Shown piece after piece: positions 14,996 through 20,773 of a DNA stretch of 20,773 nucleotides (positions are counted from its first letter, which is position 1; every line of letters begins with the position of its first letter). The DNA is from Microcaldota archaeon (GTDB taxonomy: Archaea > Micrarchaeota > Micrarchaeia > Micrarchaeales > CABMGC01). The DNA is taken from positions 1 to 20,773 of the forward strand of contig JASHTL010000059.1 in NCBI GenBank assembly GCA_030040595.1, in the 5' to 3' direction. The position numbers and the translations under genes were made by a program. Below the pieces are notes generated by a model. The model was not told where the DNA came from. It saw only the letters and a program-made list of their open reading frames with translations, and made no database searches.

Positions 14996-15691
14996 TTATC
15001 TCCTCTTTGTTTTCCTTGCCTTTGCCGGTTTTGCAGCTTTTTTCGCTTTCTTCGGTCTTGTCTTCTCCTTCGCTATGGTCTTCTTGCTCTTCTTCTCCAT
15101 GGCGTTGGCTGCACGCTCGATCTTCCGCTCCGCGCTGCCTGAGAAGATCTCGTCAGCAACCATCTTCCTTATGTCGTCCATGCTGTCATTCACTATCGAG
15201 TCAACGGTGGCGTTCAGTGCTATCTTCCTGTCCGGCGTTGTGAGAACAAAGCCGTCCACGCTGGCAATCTCGACCTTCTGCTTGCCTTTTACCAGAGATG
15301 CATTCCCCTTGCTTGTCCTGACTACGAAGTCGTTGCCTGGGTAGACGGATCCAAACTGCTTCAGGCCGCTCTTAAGGATCTTCTCCATGCCCTCCTGGCG
15401 CACCTTCCTTTCTACGTCCCCGCGAACCTGCCCAAGCGCCTGCTCAACGACCTTCCCTTTTGCCTCTATGATCATTGCGTTTCTCTCCGTCTCAAGGCCG
15501 GCAGTGGCCTCAAGGCGCATTCGCTCCTCCTCCCGCCTTGCGTCATCTTCAGCCTGCTTCAGGATCGATTTTGCTCTTTCCTGCGCCTCCCTGACGATCT
15601 TCGCAGCCTCTGATTCGGCTTCGCTCTGCTCGGCCTTGGCCTTTGACTCGGCCTCGCCAAGTATGCTCTTCCTTATGGCTTCCAGCGACAT
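14996..15691 (-). CDS. atpE: A-type ATP synthase subunit E with a Lys/Arg-rich C-terminal tail
   Basis: 231 residues from ATG 15691. Residues 1-110 form a long charged coiled coil (repeating E, A, K, R), the part that pairs with H as the peripheral stalk. Residues 111-195 form the globular domain that holds the head: VRTSKG, DGFVLTTPDRKIALNATVDS, and IRKMVADEIF. Typical family members stop at about 190-200 residues. Here residues 200-231 add a tail in which 18 of 32 residues are Lys or Arg (AKKAAKPAKARK type, histone H1-like). The tail is in frame and ends 2 bases before atpC, so it is probably real. Confidence 0.93.
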   Translation of the reverse strand: MSLEAIRKSILGEAESKAKAEQSEAESEAAKIVREAQERAKSILKQAEDDARREEERMRLEATAGLETERNAMIIEAKGKVVEQALGQVRGDVERKVRQEGMEKILKSGLKQFGSVYPGNDFVVRTSKGNASLVKGKQKVEIASVDGFVLTTPDRKIALNATVDSIVNDSMDDIRKMVADEIFSGSAERKIERAANAMEKKSKKTIAKEKTRPKKAKKAAKPAKARKTKRR

Positions 15692-15702
15692 CTGCTTACC
15701 CG

Positions 15703-15939
15703 TTATATTATGCCGAACGTCAGCATTATGAGTATCGAGACCACGAATCCGAAGATGAGCAGGGTTTCAGGCAGCACAAGGAAAAGAAGCACTATTCCCA
15801 TGCTGTCCGGTTTTTCCGCTATCAAACCCAGACCAGCGCTTCCTATTCCCGACTGCGCCATTCCTGTACCTATTGCTCCTCCCGCGATTGCGATTCCGGC
15901 TCCTATTGCTGCAAATTCAGCCCCTGTTACTACGGCCAT
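15703..15939 (-). CDS. atpK: A-type ATP synthase subunit K (membrane rotor ring)
   Basis: 78 residues with two membrane helices, the standard proteolipid form. The frame extends upstream with TTG and GTG codons, but ATG 15939 has a perfect GGTGA five bases before it. Helix 1 is Gly/Ala-rich and carries Q29 (GMAQSG); the loop is AEKPDS; helix 2 carries the ion-binding E58 in VLPETLLIFGF. Many copies form the ring that turns against subunit I as ions pass. Q29 plus Glu-Thr resembles part of the sodium-binding set known from Na+ ATPases, though H+ use is not excluded. It overlaps atpI by 23 bases. Confidence 0.96.
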   Translation of the reverse strand: MAVVTGAEFAAIGAGIAIAGGAIGTGMAQSGIGSAGLGLIAEKPDSMGIVLLFLVLPETLLIFGFVVSILIMLTFGII

Positions 15940-17818
15940 TTGTTTCACCAATATTTTTTTCCTCTTTAGTATGAACCCGCTTGTAGCTGAAAGGCCTGAA
16001 CCTGATGCCGTTTCCTATGTAGAACTTGGAGAAGAACTCTACGAAGTTCAGCCTTACGCCCTGCACTATACCTTCGAAGATCCCTAGGATCATGTTGAGG
16101 AAGTGCAACAGTATGAAGATTATAAGGTAAACAATAAATACCAATATGCCTGCACTCAGGTGGGGCGTGAAGTACGTGTCTATGAGCAGGGCTATGATGA
16201 CCGAGCCAAGGCCGAAGCCCATTATCCTTGCATAGCTCAGCGGATGCGTTATCAGATTCGTTATTTCCGTGGCCTCATGCCCGCTGATCGCTGCAGTTAT
16301 CAGTATCGCAGCGACGGAAACTACAGCAGAGTAAAGTGGCAGGTTACCGCTCGTAAGTCCGAAGAGCGCGCTCACCGCAACAGTACCGAAGAGTATCGCG
16401 GCTATAGAAGTGAGCTTGCTCACCGCCATCTTCCTATGGCCCCTCTTCCAGTGGTTGATGAACCCGAAAAGAAGGCCTATCACTATCTGGGTTATGCCGA
16501 AGAGTATGGTTATCGCTATTATCACAGTCGCGTCTTTGAGCCAGCTGAAGCCTGTGAATCCAGGGATGATGTACTGGTTGAGCTGGAAGCCGAAGTACTC
16601 GTTCGAGAGAACTCCAAAGAAGATCGCTGCTACTGACATCGTCTGCCAGATCTTGCACGCGTTGTAGACAAGGCCCTCCTTGTTCACGCGTGTAGAGATA
16701 TAGGTCACGAACAGCAGCGAGGCTATTCCATAACCGACGTCGCTGACCATGAGCCCGTAGAATATCGGGAAAGAGAGAACGAAGATCCATGTGGGATCTA
16801 TCTCGTCGCTCCTCTGCGTGGAGTAGAAGTTCATCAGGTACTCGAACGGCTTTAGGAATCCTGGCCTGTTTGTCTGCGTGGGCGCAAGCTCGTCATGAGG
16901 GATAGCCTCCACCTGCACCTTGCCCCTGGTTATCTTGAGAAGCTTATCGGAAAGTGTATCGAATCTGCGCTTCTCGATCCATCCTTCTGCAATGAATGTG
17001 CTCTCAGTCCTCTTGAACATGGCGCTGGCGTCGGCCCTGGAGAGTTCTATGCCTAGCATCTCGCTCATGTTTGAGAGGTGCGAGTAGTTCCTTGAGCTCA
17101 ATTGCTCCAGCTCGTGCGTTATCTCATGCGATCTTTTGGCGTTAGCCGATCGCTTCTTCCTGACAACCTCGAGAACGTCCTTTGGCCTGCCCTCTATGTA
17201 GCGCGCAGTTAGGTCAAGCTCGGAGAAACCGATGTCCTTGATAATCGACTCGAGGTCATTCTTCCTTTCATAAGCAACGAAGACCAAGTACCTCTTCCCG
17301 GCTTTGCTCACGTACGTCTCGATGCCTTCCTTCTCCTTTACCTTCTTCCTGAATGCCTTCAGCGCCTTGGAATCGCCTTCAAAGGCCTTGTACGCGATCC
17401 TATCGCTCTTTATCCTGCTGAAATCTACCTTGAGGTCCTGAAACGCCGTCGCTATGTGCTCTGCATTATCAAGGGATGCATTGTCCTCCTCTATGCTCCT
17501 CTCTTCGTTGTTCAATTCGTATACGTGGCCGAGCGCTTTCATCCCCTTTGCCTCGCTGATCAGTTTGCCTACCGCAATGTGCTTCTCCTCCCTGACTTCC
17601 TTCTCTGGAAGGATCTGGAGCGCGCCATTGACCTTGATAAGCGAATCAGAGATTTCGGTAGAATAAGACGCAGGCCTGTCGTCCATGGCCTCTAGCTTGC
17701 TCTTTCTCAGGTCTATTATCCCCATCTGATGGAGCGCCGCAACCACATTACTCTTGTCCTCTTCGAGGGCAACTATCCTTACCTTTTCCATAGGTTCTGT
17801 ATGGAACAAATCAATCAA
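15917..17818 (-). CDS. atpI: A-type ATP synthase subunit I (membrane stator, a-type)
   Basis: About 633 residues. The N-terminal half (to about residue 340) is the cytoplasmic arm of alternating helices that clamps the peripheral stalks. The C-terminal half has about seven or eight membrane helices. LSYARIMGFGLG contains R531, matching the essential arginine of the family (SY.R motif), which faces E58 of the K ring. Start: TTG 17818 overlaps the atpH stop as TTGA and keeps the FHTEPMEKV segment that aligns with the family N-terminus. TTG 17809 and ATG 17791 are alternatives. The last 23 bases overlap atpK, and the C-terminus (KEEKNIGETNGRSNRG) is polar. Confidence 0.95.
   Translation of the reverse strand: MIDLFHTEPMEKVRIVALEEDKSNVVAALHQMGIIDLRKSKLEAMDDRPASYSTEISDSLIKVNGALQILPEKEVREEKHIAVGKLISEAKGMKALGHVYELNNEERSIEEDNASLDNAEHIATAFQDLKVDFSRIKSDRIAYKAFEGDSKALKAFRKKVKEKEGIETYVSKAGKRYLVFVAYERKNDLESIIKDIGFSELDLTARYIEGRPKDVLEVVRKKRSANAKRSHEITHELEQLSSRNYSHLSNMSEMLGIELSRADASAMFKRTESTFIAEGWIEKRRFDTLSDKLLKITRGKVQVEAIPHDELAPTQTNRPGFLKPFEYLMNFYSTQRSDEIDPTWIFVLSFPIFYGLMVSDVGYGIASLLFVTYISTRVNKEGLVYNACKIWQTMSVAAIFFGVLSNEYFGFQLNQYIIPGFTGFSWLKDATVIIAITILFGITQIVIGLLFGFINHWKRGHRKMAVSKLTSIAAILFGTVAVSALFGLTSGNLPLYSAVVSVAAILITAAISGHEATEITNLITHPLSYARIMGFGLGSVIIALLIDTYFTPHLSAGILVFIVYLIIFILLHFLNMILGIFEGIVQGVRLNFVEFFSKFYIGNGIRFRPFSYKRVHTKEEKNIGETNGRSNRG
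15945..15949 (-). promoter_or_regulatory. Ribosome binding site GGTGA for atpK
   Basis: GGTGA on the minus strand, five bases before ATG 15939 and inside the atpI coding region. It fixes the atpK start and rules out the upstream TTG and GTG codons. A strong site suits the many K copies needed per complex. Confidence 0.8.
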
Positions 17819-18132
17819 CCGAGTATTTCCTTTGCGGCCTTGCTCCCTATCTTCCTGACCTTATCCTTGCTTATCCTGGTCTTCTCAATCTTCTTAGCGA
17901 GCTCCTTTGCCTCTGCAAGACCCTTCTCCCTGCTCTTTGTTATCTCTTCCCCAGCCTGCTTTAGCATCTCCTCCTTCATCGCCTTTGCCTTCGTTTCTGC
18001 AGAAGAAAGAATCTCAGCGGCCTTCTCCTGGGCCTTGGAGATCTTCTCGTTTTTCTGCTTCTCTGCAGACTCAACGATGGATTTTGCCTTGCTCTCTGCA
18101 TCCTGCACGTTTTCTATTGACGAATGAGCCAT
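17815..18132 (-). CDS. atpH: A-type ATP synthase subunit H (peripheral stalk), first gene of operon
   Basis: 105 residues from ATG 18132. Almost entirely a charged coiled coil (AESKAKSIVESAEKQKNEK, then further K/E/A repeats) ending in a small KIGSKAAKEILG segment, as expected for the H partner of E in the peripheral stalk. GGTG lies five bases before the ATG. The upstream TATA box at 18209-18218 predicts a leader of about 50 bases, unlike the leaderless single genes in this window. Its end overlaps the atpI start by 4 bases. Confidence 0.9.
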   Translation of the reverse strand: MAHSSIENVQDAESKAKSIVESAEKQKNEKISKAQEKAAEILSSAETKAKAMKEEMLKQAGEEITKSREKGLAEAKELAKKIEKTRISKDKVRKIGSKAAKEILG

Positions 18133-18208
18133 AATTGCACCTTATCGGACCCCATACTAAGCATTATCTTAGGACAGAAAAGGCCTCCGATATTAATGGG
18201 TGGGTTAA

Positions 18209-18218
18209 GTTTAAAAGG
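18209..18218 (-). promoter_or_regulatory. Probable promoter of the ATP synthase operon
   Basis: The minus strand reads CCTTTTAAAC. Transcription would begin near 18186, leaving about 53 bases before ATG 18132 and including the GGTG ribosome binding site. A weaker ATTAATA at 18191-18197 is an alternative. It lies in the short gap after the purB stop at 18259. Confidence 0.45.
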
Positions 18219-18258
18219 ATTAGCGTGACGCTTCCAAATCGGATATCGCTTCTGTATG

Positions 18259-19701
18259 TCAACGTGCAACAAGCTGGTCGAGCTTTTCTTCCCACTTGTC
18301 TGCTATCTCATGCGCCTTCCTGGTAGCCTCTCCAGTGTATCTTTCCGGCTCGGCAAGCACATTCCTTTGTGCTTCTGTCAATTTCTTCATATATTTGGAT
18401 AGTTCTGCATCTTCCACTGCAAGTTCTACCACGCTCCTTCTTTCTGCAACTGCCCTGTCCGCAAGTCTGCCTACTTCCTCATGTGCAGTATGCCTTCCTA
18501 GGCCAGCAAGAAGCAGCTGGAGTGGCTCTGCGGTTATGACATCCCTGCCCATCTCAAAATTGCGCCTCATGTTATCGTGATTCGCTCTAAGGTTATGTGC
18601 TATTCCCGTGGCTCTTCTTACGGCATAATCAAACATGTCGAAGAGTTCCGGAGTATATCTCTGCGAAGCTGAGTTTGTAAGGTCTCTTCCATTCTCTGAG
18701 ACCTGATCCATGTACATTGTGACCATTCTTCCAGTGGCCTCTTTCCATAGCGACTGTATGTTCTCAAACCCTATAGGGTTTGCCTTGTGGGGCATGGTTG
18801 AAGACCTTGATACGTCCCTGCCTCTAGGAAGCCAGACCTCGCCTATCTCCGGCCTCATCAGATTCCTCATATCATGCGCCCAATTTGCAAGTATGCCGAA
18901 GTTGCTTAGAGTGAAGTGAGCAAGGTTTCCTATCCGCTCAGGTTGGACTATCTGAGTAGAAATGTCCGCAGGAACGGCTCCCACCTGCGCAAGCACCTCT
19001 TTCTCAAATTTCATGGGATCAGAGACGAAAAGTGACGATGCGTTGTATGCTCCAACTGCACCTGAGAACTTGCCCACAAGCATGTCAGATGCCCTTGCCA
19101 TTTCGAGCATGCCATTTCCGAGCCTGTCAACGAACCATGCCATAGAAAAGCCGAACGTTATAGGCTCGCCATGTTGAAGATGCGTCCTTCCTATCTGAAG
19201 AGTGTCGCTTTCTAGCCTTACAATGCCTATCCATTCCCTGAGTAGCTTTGTAACATCAGGAATTATTACATCGTTAAATGCATCCCTGAATCTTACGGCA
19301 TTGGCCGTATCTATCGTATCATAAGAAGTCGCTGCCCTGTGGATTACGGGCTTGACATCATCGCCTACCTTCTCCCTCAGCATGTTTACAAGCGCTATTA
19401 TGTCGTGTCTGGTCCTCTCCTCTTCCTGCGCAACTTCCTTTGAGCTAACCAATCCTGCCGCATGTCCGACTTCTTGCGCAAAACTCTGCGGGAACATGCC
19501 TCTGTCAGCGAAGGCCTTTACTATGCCCACCTCAACCATGGCCTTGTACCAGGTAAATGCCTCATCAGACAGATAACGCCTCAAGTCGCCCACATGGTAC
19601 CTGTACTCTCCGGGCGATGTGGAAGAGAAATTAGGTTCGCTTCCCCGCGCAAGTCTTTCCATGAGGCTATGATCACTTACCAACTGCCTAACATTCGCCA
19701 T
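18259..19701 (-). CDS. purB: Adenylosuccinate lyase
   Basis: 480 residues from ATG 19701. Fumarase/aspartase-superfamily landmarks: TSYDTIDTANAVR, GRTHLQHGEPITFG with the catalytic His region, and the flexible signature loop SSTMPHKANP (S300-P309). QIVQPERIGNL and NLMRPEIGEVWLP complete the active site. It removes fumarate from SAICAR and from adenylosuccinate in purine synthesis. The frame continues up to a TTG at 19731, but the TATA box at 19735-19742 puts the transcript start near 19712, so the TTG is outside the message and ATG 19701 is the likely start. It is divergent from the methyltransferase gene. Confidence 0.93.
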   Translation of the reverse strand: MANVRQLVSDHSLMERLARGSEPNFSSTSPGEYRYHVGDLRRYLSDEAFTWYKAMVEVGIVKAFADRGMFPQSFAQEVGHAAGLVSSKEVAQEEERTRHDIIALVNMLREKVGDDVKPVIHRAATSYDTIDTANAVRFRDAFNDVIIPDVTKLLREWIGIVRLESDTLQIGRTHLQHGEPITFGFSMAWFVDRLGNGMLEMARASDMLVGKFSGAVGAYNASSLFVSDPMKFEKEVLAQVGAVPADISTQIVQPERIGNLAHFTLSNFGILANWAHDMRNLMRPEIGEVWLPRGRDVSRSSTMPHKANPIGFENIQSLWKEATGRMVTMYMDQVSENGRDLTNSASQRYTPELFDMFDYAVRRATGIAHNLRANHDNMRRNFEMGRDVITAEPLQLLLAGLGRHTAHEEVGRLADRAVAERRSVVELAVEDAELSKYMKKLTEAQRNVLAEPERYTGEATRKAHEIADKWEEKLDQLVAR

Positions 19702-19734
19702 ATCCACAGCTCTGCTACAACCTTCATTCAACCC

Positions 19735-19742
19735 TATTTAAA
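19735..19742 (-). promoter_or_regulatory. TATA box for purB
   Basis: The minus strand reads TTTAAATA. Predicted transcript start is near 19712, giving a leader of about 11 bases to ATG 19701. Confidence 0.6.
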
Positions 19743-19763
19743 TTTTTGGTCCTAATCTAATTT

Positions 19764-19771
19764 GTTTAAAA
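19764..19771 (+). promoter_or_regulatory. TATA box for the THUMP/FtsJ methyltransferase gene
   Basis: GTTTAAAA centred about 31 bases before ATG 19799, predicting a leader of about 4 bases. It is only about 22 bases from the purB TATA box on the other strand, so the two promoters compete for the same small region. Confidence 0.55.
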
Positions 19772-19798
19772 GATTTGTCATCACGCCAAGGTAAGAAA

Positions 19799-20773
19799 AT
19801 GCTATATTTCGTGCAAACGGCAACATTCTTCGATAAGAGCTCCATGGATGAACTAAGGAAAATGGCAAGATTCAGTATCATAGACCAGCATCTAAACAAC
19901 CTTATAATAGAAACAAACTCGAATCTGTCAAAGAGGATTAAGCAAACAGACACGACCTTCGTTTACAGTGCATTTCCAATGCTTGCAAAGTCAAGAATTA
20001 CTCCTGATTACCTGGGTTCGATATACAGGATGCTCATGAAGACCGTCAAAACCTCAAAAATAGGAAAAGACGAAGTCGTTAGAATTGAATGTTATGACAT
20101 AAACAATAGGAAGGGTTACTCGGCAAAGGACCTCGAAGTCAGATTCGGAAGAATGCTGATAAAGGACGGATACAATGCAGACCTACTGAACCCTGAAAGA
20201 CTCGTATACATGGTGCTGCTAAACGGAGTTTGCTATACTGGAGAGTCAAAATATAGTGATCTCACGGTAAAAGTACTGAATCCGCTGCGCAGCTATTCCC
20301 AAACGGATCATACAAGCAGGGCAGAGATGAAACTGGCAGAGGCTTTTGAAAGTTTCGGGATTAAAGGCGGCGGAGTCGCAATAGATTTGGGCGCTGCACC
20401 AGGAGGCTGGAGCAAGTTCCTTGCCATGAATGGATTTAAGGTAATTGCCGCTGATAAGGCGATACTGGACTATAAATCGCTAAAGGCTGCAGGCCTGAAG
20501 GTCGTAGTGGACCCAAAATCCCTGAAAAAAGCGATCGGCGAGTATGACGTAGTGCATGTCAGGTTACGCGCCTCAGACTTACTGAAGAAGACAAAAGGCA
20601 TGAGAATAGACCTGATTGCAAACGACATGAACATGGACTGTAAATCGTCCTCCACAGAGGTTCTTAGGTATGTGCCACTGATGAAGAAAGGGTCCACACT
20701 TATCATGACTATAAAGTGCATGACGCGAAATGCGCCAAGGTATATGGCGCAAGCAAAGAAGATCCTATCTCCG
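19799..20773 (+). CDS. THUMP plus FtsJ/RlmM-type RNA 2'-O-methyltransferase, 3' end cut off
   Basis: 325 codons from ATG 19799, open to the window edge. Residues about 50-150 look like a THUMP RNA-binding domain (KDLEVRFGRMLIKDGYNADL, LVYMVLLNGVCYTG). The Rossmann methyltransferase domain follows: SAM-binding DLGAAPGGWS (196-205), KVIAADKA, NDMNMD with D276, and IMTIKCM with K306. Asp and Lys at these places match the K-D-K(-E) catalytic set of FtsJ-like 2'-O-methyltransferases, not the NPPY motif of THUMP enzymes that methylate bases. Bacterial RlmM, with the same THUMP/FtsJ order, modifies 23S rRNA C2498. The archaeal target here is likely rRNA or tRNA. Only the C-terminal part is missing. 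Confidence 0.85.
   Translation, partial: MLYFVQTATFFDKSSMDELRKMARFSIIDQHLNNLIIETNSNLSKRIKQTDTTFVYSAFPMLAKSRITPDYLGSIYRMLMKTVKTSKIGKDEVVRIECYDINNRKGYSAKDLEVRFGRMLIKDGYNADLLNPERLVYMVLLNGVCYTGESKYSDLTVKVLNPLRSYSQTDHTSRAEMKLAEAFESFGIKGGGVAIDLGAAPGGWSKFLAMNGFKVIAADKAILDYKSLKAAGLKVVVDPKSLKKAIGEYDVVHVRLRASDLLKKTKGMRIDLIANDMNMDCKSSSTEVLRYVPLMKKGSTLIMTIKCMTRNAPRYMAQAKKILSP

Noticed and set aside
19702..19731. 10-codon upstream extension of purB from TTG 19731
   Set aside because: The TATA box at 19735-19742 predicts transcription starting downstream of this codon.

Overview
The window looks like chromosomal DNA of an archaeon. Evidence: a complete A-type (archaeal) ATP synthase operon, a Dph6-type diphthamide-synthesis protein, TATA boxes centred about 26 bases before the start codons of most stand-alone genes, GGTGA-type ribosome binding sites inside the operon, and a tRNA gene without encoded CCA. 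The anchored, Ser/Thr-linker surface protein and very compact gene packing would suit a DPANN lineage such as Micrarchaeota, but no taxonomic marker here settles that.

Region 1-6309 is a loose patchwork of short transcription units, each with its own promoter. In order: a truncated TauE/SafE-type permease (minus); an AT-rich unknown gene with mTERF-like helical repeats, a four-cysteine zinc site and a C-terminal membrane anchor (minus); a PH-domain/zinc-ribbon protein (minus); a large membrane-anchored glycoside-hydrolase-like surface protein (plus); an AT-rich nucleotidyltransferase-fold protein with an overlapping 60-residue partner (plus); and a HAD hydrolase (minus). This is the accessory part of the window. 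The AT-rich genes (886-1686 and about 4859-6309) differ visibly in base composition from the operon.

Region 6310-18218 is one minus-strand array with almost no spacers. It starts with ATP synthase subunits H-I-K-E-C-F-A-B-D, then runs into an alpha/beta hydrolase, Dph6, a Nudix hydrolase and a class I/II aminotransferase. A tRNA-Val(UAC) gene begins on the base after the aminotransferase stop codon. A 20-codon ORF begins on the base after the tRNA, and its stop codon lies in a perfect 11-bp hairpin. H+E (peripheral stalks), A+B (catalytic head), C+D+F (central stalk) and I+K (membrane motor) make a full rotary ATPase. The tail genes appear to be cotranscribed housekeeping functions.

Region 18219-20773 holds purB (minus) and, divergently, a 3'-truncated THUMP plus FtsJ/RlmM-type RNA 2'-O-methyltransferase (plus), sharing a short intergenic region with back-to-back TATA boxes. 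I saw no insertion sequence, CRISPR array, rRNA or origin.
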